From Rubricoccus marinus (GTDB lineage Bacteria > Bacteroidota > Rhodothermia > Rhodothermales > Rubricoccaceae): 64,000 bases of DNA. Position numbers and translations under genes: made by a program. Under the pieces are notes generated by a model. It did no database searches. It was not told the origin of the DNA and saw nothing but the letters and a program-made list of their open reading frames with translations. The DNA is taken from contig NZ_MQWB01000001.1 of the NCBI RefSeq assembly GCF_002257665.1, forward strand, positions 2,374,816 to 2,438,815, given 5' to 3'. Of this stretch, positions 36,979 through 44,966 are shown one piece after another (positions within the stretch are counted from its first letter, which is position 1; each line of letters opens with the position of its first letter).

Positions 36979-38421
36979 ATGCCTGGAACCGTCGTCTGGT
37001 TCGGCCACGACCTCCGCCTCTCCGACCACGCCGCGCTGGACTTCGCCTCTGGCGCCAGCGGCCCCGTCGTCCCGCTGTTCGTGTGGGCGCCAGAGGAGCA
37101 CGGCGACTGGGCGCCTGGCGGCGCGCACCGCTGGTGGCTGCGCCAGAGCCTGGAGGCGCTCGACGGCGACCTGCGCGAGAAGGGCTCGCGCCTGACGGTC
37201 CGCCAGGGGCCAAGCCTGGATGCCATCCGTGAGGTTCTCGACGCCTCTGGCGCGGATACCGTCGCGTGGCTCACGCGCTTCGAGCCCGCGCTCCGCGAGC
37301 GCGACGAGGAGATCCGCGAGGCGCTTGAAGCCGACGGCATCGCGTGCAAGCAGTTCACCGGGCGGCTGCTCCACGAGCCCTCCGAGATCCGCACCACGAC
37401 GGGCGGCGCGTACCACGTGTATGGCCCGTTCTGGCGCAAGTTCAAGAAGCAGGTGACCGTCGGCGAGCCTCTGGCGGTCCCGCGCCTGGGCGAACGCAAA
37501 GCGCCAGAGGCCTGGCCCGACAGCACCCATCTGGACAGCCTCGGCCTCACGCCCGAGCAGCAGGACGGCGTGGACTGGGCCGGCGGCATGCGCGACTTCT
37601 GGACGCCCGGCGAGGCCGGCGCCCGCCAGAGGCTCGACCGCTTTCTGGACGTCGCGGTGGACTACGACGACGACCGCAACCGCCCCGACCTCCGCCACAC
37701 GTCCGAGCTCTCGCCGCACCTCCATTGGGGCGAGATCAGTCCGCGCGAGGTCTGGGCCCGCGGCAACGCCTGGGTCTCGAACGGCCCCACGCGCGACGCC
37801 GCCGACAAATTCCTTTCCGAGCTGGCCTGGCGCGAGTTCTCGTACCACGTTCTCCACGCGCACCCGGAGACGCCCACCGAGCCGCTCAAGGAGAAGTTCG
37901 CCGACTTCAAGTGGCGCGCCACGCCCGGCTATCTGGAGGCATGGCAGCGCGGACAGACGGGGTATCCGCTTGTCGACGCCGGGATGCGCCAGCTCTGGGC
38001 GCTCGGGTGGATGCACAACCGCATCCGCATGGTCACCGGCTCGTTTCTCACCAAAGACCTCCTCGTGCCGTGGCAGGAGGGCGCGAAGTGGTTCTGGGAC
38101 ACGCTCTGCGGCGGCGACCTCGCCAACAACACGATGGGCTGGCAGTGGGTCGCCGGCTCTGGCGCCGACGCGCAGCCGTTCTTCCGCATCTTCAATCCCA
38201 TCGGCCAGAGCGAGAAGCACGACCCCAACGGTGACTACATCCGCGAGTGGGTCCCGGAACTCAAGGACCTCCCCAAGAAGTGGATCCACAAGCCCTGGCA
38301 GGCGCCAGAGGCCGTGCTGGAAAAGGCCGGCGTCGTGATCGGCGAGACCTACCCGGCTCCCATCGTGGACCACGCCGAGCGCCGCGACATGGCGATGGAA
38401 GCGTACAATGAGATCCGGTAA
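36979..38421 (+). CDS. phrB: Cryptochrome/deoxyribodipyrimidine photolyase
   Basis: 480 residues. The N-terminal antenna-binding Rossmann domain starts [16 protein letters not shown]; the C-terminal FAD domain shows [72 protein letters not shown] and [25 protein letters not shown], all strong for class I CPD photolyases. It repairs UV pyrimidine dimers using blue light. The gene carries several 10-mer copies, all in frame, e.g. DFASGAS and KAPEAW. Confidence 0.92.
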   Translation: MPGTVVWFGHDLRLSDHAALDFASGASGPVVPLFVWAPEEHGDWAPGGAHRWWLRQSLEALDGDLREKGSRLTVRQGPSLDAIREVLDASGADTVAWLTRFEPALRERDEEIREALEADGIACKQFTGRLLHEPSEIRTTTGGAYHVYGPFWRKFKKQVTVGEPLAVPRLGERKAPEAWPDSTHLDSLGLTPEQQDGVDWAGGMRDFWTPGEAGARQRLDRFLDVAVDYDDDRNRPDLRHTSELSPHLHWGEISPREVWARGNAWVSNGPTRDAADKFLSELAWREFSYHVLHAHPETPTEPLKEKFADFKWRATPGYLEAWQRGQTGYPLVDAGMRQLWALGWMHNRIRMVTGSFLTKDLLVPWQEGAKWFWDTLCGGDLANNTMGWQWVAGSGADAQPFFRIFNPIGQSEKHDPNGDYIREWVPELKDLPKKWIHKPWQAPEAVLEKAGVVIGETYPAPIVDHAERRDMAMEAYNEIR

Positions 38422-38475
38422 GGGTTGGAGTCAGTGGCCAGTGATAGACATCTGACAGAGGCATCTTGCTGGATT

Positions 38476-39048
38476 CTACTCGTCACTGCCACCTACAATC
38501 CATGCCGCGACGACGCACTCGACAGGGCTAGAGTAGCTGGAGGTCTTCGTCTCGAACTGGATGAACCTTGAGATGGGGCGTAGGTCCGGTTTCCACTTTC
38601 CCGTGCCGCCGTCTACCTCTGCGTCGATATCGGCGATACGAGGATCCTCTCTGCCGATAAACCGATCCACGAGGGCTAGAAAGATGCGCAGGTCTATTGA
38701 TTGATCTCCGTACTTCGCGGCCTCGAGTTTCCGGAGGTCTGCGCGATACTTGGGTAGCGTGCTGCGGACTTTGAACTCGACTGCGATCACAAGAGTGTCA
38801 CCGTCGTCTTTCGGGATTTCCAATACGAGATCCGTCGGACCAGACCCGAGCCTCGTCTCGCGCTTCCACTTGATTTGTTTGCCCTTCTCATACGCTTGGC
38901 GCTGAGCAAACTCTTTCCCGACGAGGTAAGCATAGGCCAACTCTGGGATAGAGAACACCCCATCATCCGTGAGAGCACGGATCTCAGCATCTTCGCGCTG
39001 AGCTACATAGACGGCGGCAGTGTAGAGGTCTTGAGCGATGGAGTCCAT
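38476..39048 (-). CDS. Unknown protein with PD-(D/E)XK-like nuclease pattern, likely acquired
   Basis: A 190-residue protein whose DNA is near 50-55% G+C, much lower than the ~70% around it, with relaxed codon use (ATA, AGA, TAT). The order PTDLVLEIPKDDGD and then VIAVEFKVRST has the Asp...Glu-x-Lys spacing of PD-(D/E)XK nucleases (D in PTDLVLE; ExK in VEFKV), but I do not recognise the family and the active site is a hypothesis. The N-terminal helix MDSIAQDLYTAAVYVAQRED is not a signal peptide. No exact CGCCAGAGGC copy occurs in it. No toxin, methylase or transposase is adjacent. Confidence 0.6.
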   Translation of the reverse strand: MDSIAQDLYTAAVYVAQREDAEIRALTDDGVFSIPELAYAYLVGKEFAQRQAYEKGKQIKWKRETRLGSGPTDLVLEIPKDDGDTLVIAVEFKVRSTLPKYRADLRKLEAAKYGDQSIDLRIFLALVDRFIGREDPRIADIDAEVDGGTGKWKPDLRPISRFIQFETKTSSYSSPVECVVAAWIVGGSDE

Positions 39049-39075
39049 ATTTCCTCTTGCTATCGGCCTCTGGCG

Positions 39076-39600
39076 CTAGATCAGTGGATAGTCTGCGTCC
39101 CGGTCCTTGATGACGCGCACCTCGCCCGGCCACTCGATGCCGAACGCGGGGTCGTCCCAGCGCACGCCGCCAGAGGCATGGGGTGCATAGGCGGCAGAGA
39201 TCATGTAGAAGACCTCGGAGTCGTCTTCGAGGGTCAGGAAGCCGTGAGCGCAGCCCTCGGGGACGTAGAGCGCGTGGCCGTTGTCGGCCGTCAGTTCCGC
39301 GCCGACCCACTGGTGGCGTGTTGGGGAGCTCTCGCGCAGGTCCAGGCACACGTCGTAGACCGCGCCGCGCGTGCAGCGGACGAGTTTGGCCTCCTCGTGC
39401 GGCGCGCGCTGGAAGTGCATCCCACGGAGCGTGCCTCTGGCGTGATTGCGCGAGACCGAGCACTGCGCCCATTCGGTTGCCATGCCGCCAGAGGCGAACG
39501 TCTCGGCGTCCCAGGTGCGGGAGAAGCCGCCGCGCTCGTCCTCGTGCCACTGCGGGGTGACGAGGACGCAACCTGGGATTTTCGTGGGGTGGAGGTTCAT
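39076..39600 (-). CDS. rfbC: dTDP-4-dehydrorhamnose 3,5-epimerase
   Basis: A cupin-fold epimerase (RmlC) of 174 residues: DERGGFSRTWDAETF, SVSRNHARGTLRGMHFQ with the catalytic histidine in RGMHFQ, VYDVCLDLRESSPT and EGCAHGFLTLEDDSEVFY. It makes dTDP-4-dehydro-L-rhamnose or a related 6-deoxyhexose precursor. The rmlA, rmlB and rmlD genes are not in the window, so the nucleotide sugar comes from elsewhere or the enzyme works in a branched pathway with the neighbouring C-methyltransferase. A heptamer tandem array lies directly upstream of its ATG. Confidence 0.9.
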   Translation of the reverse strand: MNLHPTKIPGCVLVTPQWHEDERGGFSRTWDAETFASGGMATEWAQCSVSRNHARGTLRGMHFQRAPHEEAKLVRCTRGAVYDVCLDLRESSPTRHQWVGAELTADNGHALYVPEGCAHGFLTLEDDSEVFYMISAAYAPHASGGVRWDDPAFGIEWPGEVRVIKDRDADYPLI

Positions 39601-39640
39601 GAGTTCCGAGTTCCGAGTTCCGAGTTCCGAGTTCCGAGTA
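39601..39640. repeat. Heptamer tandem repeat (GAGTTCC)n abutting rfbC start
   Basis: Five exact copies of GAGTTCC (39601-39635) and a partial sixth touch the rfbC start codon on the minus strand. The array continues into GTAAAGCTG and CGCGCTCGCCTCTGGCGC, the same flank as the array at 33746-33778. Copy number changes would alter the spacing of the rfbC translation start region. Confidence 0.9.
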
Positions 39641-39791
39641 AAGCTGCCTCGCGCTCGCCTCTGGCGCTAGAGGCTTCTGCTCCACGCTGTGGACGAGAGC
39701 AGAGGAGCCCAATGCTCTCTCGCATCTCTATTCACGTATCACGCAGCACTAGTGCCCGAAGCGCCAGAGGCCCGCGCACCTGCGGCCTGAC

Positions 39792-41069
39792 CTAAAACAC
39801 CTCCACCTCGGGGATGGGCACGACGAACTGGCCGCCCCACTCTCGGACGGCGCTCATCTGCTCCGCGATCTCCGTCTGGAGGTTCCACGGGAGGATGAGC
39901 ACGTAGTCCGGCTTCCGCTCGAAGATGGCCTCTGGCGCGAAGACCGGAATGCGCGAGCCCGGCAGGTAGGTGTCTTGCTTGTACGGGTTGCGGTCGACCA
40001 CGAACTGGACGAGATCGGGCTTGATGCCGCAGGCGTTGAGCAGCGTGTTGCCCTTGCCCGCCGCGCCGTAGCCGGCGACGGTTTTGCCCTCGCCAGCGGC
40101 CTTCAGAAGGAAGCTCAGCAGCGCGTGCTTGGTGCGCGTCACGCGGTCCGCGAAGGCGGCGTAGGTCGCGTCCTCGTCCACACCCCACTCGGCCTCTTGC
40201 GCGCGGAGCCGCGCGACGCTCGGCGCCAGAGGCGTGCTGTCGTCGTCGGCGTGGCGGGCGTAGATGCGGAGCGAGCCGCCGTGTGTGGGCAGTTCGTCCA
40301 CGTCGAACAGCGTGAGGCCGTGGGCCGCGAACACGCGCTCGGCGGTCGTGAACGAGAAGTAGGAAAAGTGCTCGTGGTAGATCGTGTCGAACTGGTTGCC
40401 CTCCATGAGCCGCACCAGGTGCGGGAACTCCAGCGTCGCCACGCCGCCGGGGTTGAGGAGCGCTTTGATGCCCGCGACGAAGCTGTTCAGGTGCGGCGTG
40501 TGCGCCAGCACGTTGTTGCCCGCGATCAGGTCGGCACCGATGCCTTCAGACCGCATCGCGCGAGCCTCGTCCTCGCCGAAAAACGCCACGCGCGTCGGCA
40601 CGCCAGAGGCCACCGCGGCCTCGGCCACGTTCGCGGCGGGCTCCACACCCAGACACGGGATCCCGGCCTCCACGAAGTTGCGCAAGAGGTACCCGTCATT
40701 GCTCGCGAGTTCGACCACGGTGCTGCTTCCGTCCAGCCCGAACCGCGAGATCATCGACTCGGCGTAGCGCTTCGCGTGCTCCAGCCACGAGGTCGAGAAC
40801 GACGAGAAGTAGGCGTACTCGGTAAAGATGTCCTCTGGCGGGACGACTGCGTCGATCTGCACCAGGCGGCACGGCGAGCACACGAACGCGTGGAGCGGGA
40901 AGACGGCCTCTGGCGCCCAGCGGCGCTCCGGGGACACGATGCTCTGGCACGGCGGGTGCATCCCGAGGTCCGCGACCGATTGCGCCAGAGGCGTGCCGCA
41001 GTGGCGGCAATCGAGGCCCGGGTCGGAGTCGAGGGAGAGCGCGGCAGGCGCGGATTCGGTGGCGGTCAT
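39792..41069 (-). CDS. Sugar C-methyltransferase (class I SAM-dependent)
   Basis: The N-terminal zinc-binding domain has CRHCG and CSPCRLVQ; then a SAM domain with VVELASNDGYLLRNF, LGVEPAANVAEAA, NNVLAHTPHLNSF; then the characteristic YHEHFSYFSF and a C-terminal domain with VAGYGAAGKGNTLLN. This is the NDP-hexose C-methyltransferase architecture (TylC3/EvaC-type, about 410 residues; here 425). It methylates a keto-deoxysugar nucleotide, fitting with the 3,5-epimerase next door. ATG 41069 is chosen because upstream in-frame sequence is repeat-rich and not conserved in character. Confidence 0.9.
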   Translation of the reverse strand: MTATESAPAALSLDSDPGLDCRHCGTPLAQSVADLGMHPPCQSIVSPERRWAPEAVFPLHAFVCSPCRLVQIDAVVPPEDIFTEYAYFSSFSTSWLEHAKRYAESMISRFGLDGSSTVVELASNDGYLLRNFVEAGIPCLGVEPAANVAEAAVASGVPTRVAFFGEDEARAMRSEGIGADLIAGNNVLAHTPHLNSFVAGIKALLNPGGVATLEFPHLVRLMEGNQFDTIYHEHFSYFSFTTAERVFAAHGLTLFDVDELPTHGGSLRIYARHADDDSTPLAPSVARLRAQEAEWGVDEDATYAAFADRVTRTKHALLSFLLKAAGEGKTVAGYGAAGKGNTLLNACGIKPDLVQFVVDRNPYKQDTYLPGSRIPVFAPEAIFERKPDYVLILPWNLQTEIAEQMSAVREWGGQFVVPIPEVEVF

Positions 41070-41124
41070 GGATCGATGTTCGGTCGTCAGTGCTGTCGAT
41101 ATACCTGAAGGATCAAGCCCGTAG

Positions 41125-41143
41125 GGGCGTATCGCATACGCCC
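41125..41143. repeat. Hairpin GGGCGTATCGCATACGCCC
   Basis: Perfect 8-bp arms with a 3-base loop in the gap between the C-methyltransferase and the epimerase, preceded by GTAG. Motifs of the GTAGGGGCG...CGCCC kind recur in unrelated bacterial genomes. No U-tract on the minus strand, so a terminator role is doubtful. Confidence 0.6.
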
Positions 41144-41170
41144 GCATTTTCGCATGTGCCTGCATTCTGG

Positions 41171-41188
41171 CGCCAGAGGCCTCTGGCG
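41171..41188. repeat. 18-bp palindrome CGCCAGAGGCCTCTGGCG
   Basis: Perfect pair 27 bases downstream of the stop of the epimerase gene on its strand; another single copy lies between it and the stop. Confidence 0.85.
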
Positions 41189-41214
41189 GAGGCGCCCATC
41201 GCGCCAGAGGCGAA

Positions 41215-42249
41215 TCAGGCGGGGATGGCGTCGGCCCAGCGGAGGTCAGGCTGTAAGCGGCCCGAGTCGAGAAGAGACTGGAGGTGCGCGATGCGGGAGT
41301 AGCGCGGGCCCTCGAAGGTCTCGGGCTGGAGATCGAGCCCGGCGAGCGCGTCGCGGACCTCGCGGACGCCATCGCGCACGGTCCACTCGGGAGTCCAGCC
41401 TAGGCGCTCGGTGATCTTGTCGAAGGCGACGCGGTACGATCGCGCGTCCGGGCTCGCGCCCTCGGCGAACGTCACGCGCGTGCCGTCCACCTCCTCCCCC
41501 ACGATCTCCGCGACCTCGCGGATGCGGTAGTTCTCGCTTGCCGCGCCGACGTTGAACGCCTCGCCGCTCACGGCCTCTGGCGGGGCGTCGAGAGCAGCGC
41601 CGAACGCCGAGCACACGTCGCGGACGTGGACGAGCGGGCGCCAGGGGCTGCCATCGCTCTTCATGCGGATCTGGCCTGTGGCCATCGCCCAGGCGGTCAG
41701 GTTGTTGACCACGAGGTCGAACCGGAGGCGCGGGCTCACGCCGTAGACCGTCGCGTTGCGCATGAAGACGGGCGCGAAGGAGTCCGTCGCCAGAGGCTTC
41801 AGGTCGCGCTCGGCGAGCACTTTGGCCTCGCCGTACGGCGTGACGGGGTTGAACGGGGCAGTCTCGGTCACGGCGTCCTGCCCGGCGGCGCCGTAAAGGC
41901 TGCACGAGCTCGCGAACACGAAGCGGCCGACGCCGGCCTCTCGCGCCATCTCCGCCAACTTCACCGTGGCGCGGTGGTTGACAGCAAAGGTGAGGTCTGG
42001 GTCGAGGTTGCCGAGCGGGTCGTTGCTCAGGTTCGCGAGGTGAACGACGGCGTCGAAGCCGTCGAGGGAAGCGGGCGTGATCTCGCGGACGTCGGCCTGC
42101 GTGGCCACCGGCGCCAGAGGCTGAGGCCCGAAGGCGCAGGCCGCGAAGAGGCCGCTGTCGATGCCGTGGACCTCGTGGCCCGCGTCGCGTAGAGTCGTAG
42201 CCATGACGGTACCGATGTACCCGTCGTGGCCGGTAAGGAGGATGCGCAT
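41215..42249 (-). CDS. NAD-dependent nucleotide-sugar epimerase/dehydratase
   Basis: Extended SDR protein of 344 residues. The cofactor motif is ILLTGHDGYIGTVMA, then DAVVHLANLSNDP, the serine region FASSCSLYG and the catalytic YGEAK tyrosine-lysine pair. The C-terminal part (HVRDVCSAFGAAL, AFNVGAASENYRI) is typical of NDP-sugar epimerases. It probably acts on a nucleotide sugar together with the C-methyltransferase and the 3,5-epimerase downstream. ATG 42249 starts directly before the beta-1 strand. Exact substrate unknown. Confidence 0.85.
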   Translation of the reverse strand: MRILLTGHDGYIGTVMATTLRDAGHEVHGIDSGLFAACAFGPQPLAPVATQADVREITPASLDGFDAVVHLANLSNDPLGNLDPDLTFAVNHRATVKLAEMAREAGVGRFVFASSCSLYGAAGQDAVTETAPFNPVTPYGEAKVLAERDLKPLATDSFAPVFMRNATVYGVSPRLRFDLVVNNLTAWAMATGQIRMKSDGSPWRPLVHVRDVCSAFGAALDAPPEAVSGEAFNVGAASENYRIREVAEIVGEEVDGTRVTFAEGASPDARSYRVAFDKITERLGWTPEWTVRDGVREVRDALAGLDLQPETFEGPRYSRIAHLQSLLDSGRLQPDLRWADAIPA

Positions 42250-42363
42250 ACGTGGCAATGTCGTGCACCCGAGGCGGAGCGAAGACCGTGCCGCCAGAGG
42301 TGCCGCGCCGTAGGCTCGCCTCTGGCGTCGCGAGAGGCGACCGGCGCGCGGGACAGATACAGA

Positions 42364-42393
42364 AACGCCCGGTGTGTAGTGACACCGGGCGTT
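42364..42393 (-). terminator. Intrinsic terminator downstream of the 93-residue protein gene
   Basis: AACGCCCGGTGT and ACACCGGGCGTT pair as a perfect 12-bp stem with a 6-base loop. On the minus strand it begins 22 bases after the stop at 42416 and is followed by TTTCTGT, a weak U-tract. Confidence 0.8.
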
Positions 42394-42415
42394 GGATCGG
42401 TCGCAGCCGGGAGCG

Positions 42416-42697
42416 TTACGCCTCCGAGAGGTAAACCTCGAAGTTGTCGCCGTCGAGGGAACGGCTGTTCACCACGTGCGCGTCCTCAAAGTTGCGGCGC
42501 ATGTAGTTACGGATGCCTTGCACCTCGTTCTTCGTCGCCTTGAAGACGAGAACCTCGCCCTTTTTGAGATCCGCGAACCGCTCGCCGATCGGGCTGTACT
42601 TGCTGCGGCGACGACCGCGCGTGGACTTGCGGTTGCTCGCCTCGTCCGCGCTGATGGTCTCGAACTCGAACGCTTTGGATGATTTTGACTTCGCCAT
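42416..42697 (-). CDS. Small basic-acidic protein, unknown
   Basis: 93 residues: a lysine/arginine-rich N-terminal third (KSTRGRRRSKYSP) and a compact C-terminal domain (GEVLVFKATKNEVQGIRNYMRRNF, in two parts, then VNSRSLDGDNFEVYLSEA). The look is of a conserved single-domain nucleic-acid-associated protein, but I do not know the family. It has its own terminator, a hairpin in its 5' leader and lower GC than its neighbours, all suggesting an independent, well-expressed gene. No copy of the window-wide 10-mer occurs in it. Confidence 0.75.
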   Translation of the reverse strand: MAKSKSSKAFEFETISADEASNRKSTRGRRRSKYSPIGERFADLKKGEVLVFKATKNEVQGIRNYMRRNFEDAHVVNSRSLDGDNFEVYLSEA

Positions 42698-42722
42698 GAT
42701 GTGCCTCTGGTAGTGGGTAATA

Positions 42723-42738
42723 GCCGAATGAGTTCGGC
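42723..42738 (-). promoter_or_regulatory. Leader hairpin upstream of the 93-residue protein gene
   Basis: GCCGAA, loop TGAG, TTCGGC; perfect 6-bp stem 25 bases upstream of the start codon on the minus strand. Could be an RNA stability or translational control element. Confidence 0.4.
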
Positions 42739-42897
42739 GTAACGCGCAAGGTACCGTTTCCGGTTCCTAAACAGTGCGAGTTAACGTAGATCCGCGAGGC
42801 ACACACCCACCTTGTCGCAGTATCTCACCGAATGTTCTCCGCCGACGGTTCTCCAACCTCGCGTTAGGCGTTGCTCCCGACCATCAACGTATACAAA

Positions 42898-42927
42898 AGG
42901 GGCGCGGCGCCTCAGCGCCACGCCCCT
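42898..42927 (-). terminator. Intrinsic terminator downstream of the GDP-mannose epimerase-like gene
   Basis: On the minus strand AGGGGCGTGGCGC pairs with GCGCCGCGCCCCT (one G-U) around loop TGAG, beginning 23 bases after the stop and running into TTTG. A strong 13-bp stem with a short U-tract. Confidence 0.8.
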
Positions 42928-42950
42928 CTCTGTGCCTGAATGGTAGGCCG

Positions 42951-44024
42951 CTACGCGGGCTGCGCTGCGTGCACTGCCCCATCGCCAGCGGCGGCGAGTT
43001 CCTGCTCCATGGCCTCGCGGGCCATCTTGTCACGTACCTGCGCCTCGATCCAGTTGTACGTGCGGGCCATGCCCTCCTCCAACGTGATCTTCGGCTCCCA
43101 GCCGAGGACTTCGCGGAGGCGGTCATTGTTCGAGTTGCGGCCACGGACGCCCATCGGGCCGTCGATGTGGTTCTTCTGGATCTCGACGCCAGCGGCATCG
43201 GCCACAATGTCGACGAGCTTGTTGATGCTCACCATGCGGTCACGGCCGAGGTTGAGCGGCTCCTTGTAGTCGCTCATCATGAGGCGGTACACGCCCTCGG
43301 TGCAGTCGTCCACGTGCATGAACGAGCGGGTCTGCTCGCCGTCGCCCCAGACATCGATGGTCGGCTCGCCGGTGAGCTTGCCGACGGCCACCTTGCGGCA
43401 CATGGCCGCTGGCGCCTTCTCGCGGCCGCCGTCCCACGTGCCGAGCTCGCCGTACACGTTGTGGAAGCGGACCGTGCGGGTCTCCATGCCGTAGTCGCCG
43501 GCGTAGTAGTGGCAGAGCAACTCGGTGAAGAGCTTTTCCCACCCGTAGGCATCCTGCGGCGCGGCCGGGTAGGCGTCCTCCTCCTTGAGCGGGACCACGT
43601 CCGCCGAGGTCTGGAGGTGCTCCGGGTAGACGCACGCGCTGGACGTGTAGAAGTAGCGGCTCACGCCCCCCTTGCGGGCGGCCTCCAGCGTGTGCGTGTT
43701 GATGAGCACGTTGTTGTGGAGGATCAGGCTGTGGTTGGCCGAGATGAAGCCCATGCCGCCCATGTCCGCCGCGAGGGCGTACACGTGGTCGATCTTCTGC
43801 CCGTCGGGCGCGGGGCGCATGGCCTCCAGGCAGTTGTCCCACCGGCGGAGGTCGAGCAAGTCGAACTGGTCGGCGTCGGTGGCCTTGTACTCGGGCTCCT
43901 TGATGTCCACGCCGCGGACCCAGTAGCCCTTGGCTTTGAGGTACGTGACGAGGTGGTGGCCGATAAAGCCGCCAGCACCTGTGACGAGGACGCGAGTGTT
44001 CTTGGGGTCGTGGTCGATGTTCAT
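42951..44024 (-). CDS. GDP-mannose 3,5-epimerase-like NAD-dependent epimerase
   Basis: Extended SDR of 357 residues: VLVTGAGGFIGHHLVTYLK, then LAADMGGMGFISANHS, the stretch that marks GDP-D-mannose 3',5'-epimerase relatives, SSACVYPE, and the catalytic pair in YGWEKLFTELL. FHNVYGELGTWDGGREKAPAAMCRK is also GME-like (seen in the parts HNVYGELGTW and REKAPAAMCRK). It would supply a GDP-hexose to the polysaccharide cluster. Unlike its neighbours it has its own terminator and no exact 10-mer copy in 1.07 kb, which may reflect strong conservation. Confidence 0.82.
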   Translation of the reverse strand: MNIDHDPKNTRVLVTGAGGFIGHHLVTYLKAKGYWVRGVDIKEPEYKATDADQFDLLDLRRWDNCLEAMRPAPDGQKIDHVYALAADMGGMGFISANHSLILHNNVLINTHTLEAARKGGVSRYFYTSSACVYPEHLQTSADVVPLKEEDAYPAAPQDAYGWEKLFTELLCHYYAGDYGMETRTVRFHNVYGELGTWDGGREKAPAAMCRKVAVGKLTGEPTIDVWGDGEQTRSFMHVDDCTEGVYRLMMSDYKEPLNLGRDRMVSINKLVDIVADAAGVEIQKNHIDGPMGVRGRNSNNDRLREVLGWEPKITLEEGMARTYNWIEAQVRDKMAREAMEQELAAAGDGAVHAAQPA

Positions 44025-44120
44025 CTCGTGTGGCGAAGGTGAGATTCCGCGGCCCGCAATCGTGGGCCAGGGGACGTGAATGTACCGGGGGAGGCGGCGC
44101 TGTGCGTTCTGATGCGAGAG

Positions 44121-44897
44121 CTATGCCGTCGGGGCCGAGACCGCGTTCTGCTGCCTCTGGCGGAACCGCTGCGCGGCGAATCCGCCCATAAACCGGGGGA
44201 CGATGCGCGAGTAGCGGCGCCAGAGGCGCTTGGGCTCCATCGCGAGGCGGAAGGCCCACTCTAGGCCGGCCTGCTGAATCCAGCCCGGCGCCTGCGTGAG
44301 CAGCCCGGCGTGGAAGTCGAACGCGGCGCCGACGGCGAGGCAGACCGCGCCGATGCGGTCGGCGTGCTCGGCGGCCCACCGCTCCTGGCGTGGGCAGCCC
44401 AGGCCGACAAAAACGATGCGGGCGCCAGAGGCCTTGAGTTCCTGCACGAAGGCCTCGTCCTCTTCGGGCGTGAGCGCACGGAAGGGCGGCGAGATGGCGG
44501 AGACGATCTGAAGGCCCGGCGCCTTTTGCGGGAGGTTGGCCGAGAGCGCGTCCAAGACCTTCTGGCTGGAGCCGTAAAACGCGACGGGCACGCCTCTGGC
44601 GGCGGCGCGCTCGGCAACGGCGAGCGTGACGTCGGGGCCGTAGACGCGGTCCTTCTGATCCACGCCTAGCGAGCGCATCGCGCGGACCACGCTCATGCCG
44701 TCCGGCACGTTGAGGTCGGCGCCGTTGAGGACGTCCATGAACGACGGGTCGTCCTGCGCTTCGATGGTGCCGTGGGCGTTGGAGAAGCAGGCATAGCGCG
44801 CTTCGGCGCGAGAGGCCCAGCCGAGGATCTCGTCGGCGGCCTCGTCGGTCGAGCGGGCGTCGAAGCGGACGCCGAGGATGTGGGCGGAGTCGGTCAT
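44121..44897 (-). CDS. WecG/TagA/CpsF-family glycosyltransferase
   Basis: 258 residues (GT26). Signatures: CFSNAHGTIEAQDDPSF, NVPDGMSVVRAMR, VAFYGSSQKVLDAL, IVFVGLGCPRQERWAAEH and CLAVGAAFDFHAGLLTQAP. The family transfers a sugar (ManNAcA, ManNAc or similar) onto an undecaprenyl-linked acceptor at the inner face of the membrane. It is the last gene of the minus-strand cluster that runs from the Wzc-like protein, consistent with assembly of an extracellular or capsular polysaccharide. Confidence 0.9.
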   Translation of the reverse strand: MTDSAHILGVRFDARSTDEAADEILGWASRAEARYACFSNAHGTIEAQDDPSFMDVLNGADLNVPDGMSVVRAMRSLGVDQKDRVYGPDVTLAVAERAAARGVPVAFYGSSQKVLDALSANLPQKAPGLQIVSAISPPFRALTPEEDEAFVQELKASGARIVFVGLGCPRQERWAAEHADRIGAVCLAVGAAFDFHAGLLTQAPGWIQQAGLEWAFRLAMEPKRLWRRYSRIVPRFMGGFAAQRFRQRQQNAVSAPTA

Positions 44898-44946
44898 GGG
44901 TCGTCGGGGTCGGTCGTCCGGGAGCGCTGCGACGGGAAGCGCCGCG

Positions 44947-44964
44947 GCCTCTGGCGCCAGAGGC
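44947..44964. repeat. 18-bp palindrome GCCTCTGGCGCCAGAGGC
   Basis: Perfect pair two bases after the stop codon of the GT2 gene (stop at 44967 on the minus strand). Confidence 0.85.
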
Positions 44965-44966
44965 GG

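Noticed and set aside
38300..39066. Lack of the 10-mer as proof that the gene at 38476 is foreign
   Set aside because: Longer motif-free stretches occur in clearly native conserved genes (for example 14050-15366, 18000-19703). Only the low GC content is good evidence.
33746..39640. The two heptamer arrays as CRISPR arrays
   Set aside because: Seven-base units without spacers, and no cas genes in the window.
41125..41143. The GGGCGTAT hairpin as a Rho-independent terminator
   Set aside because: No U-tract follows on the minus strand, where both neighbouring genes lie; the short TTTT on the plus side serves no plus-strand gene.
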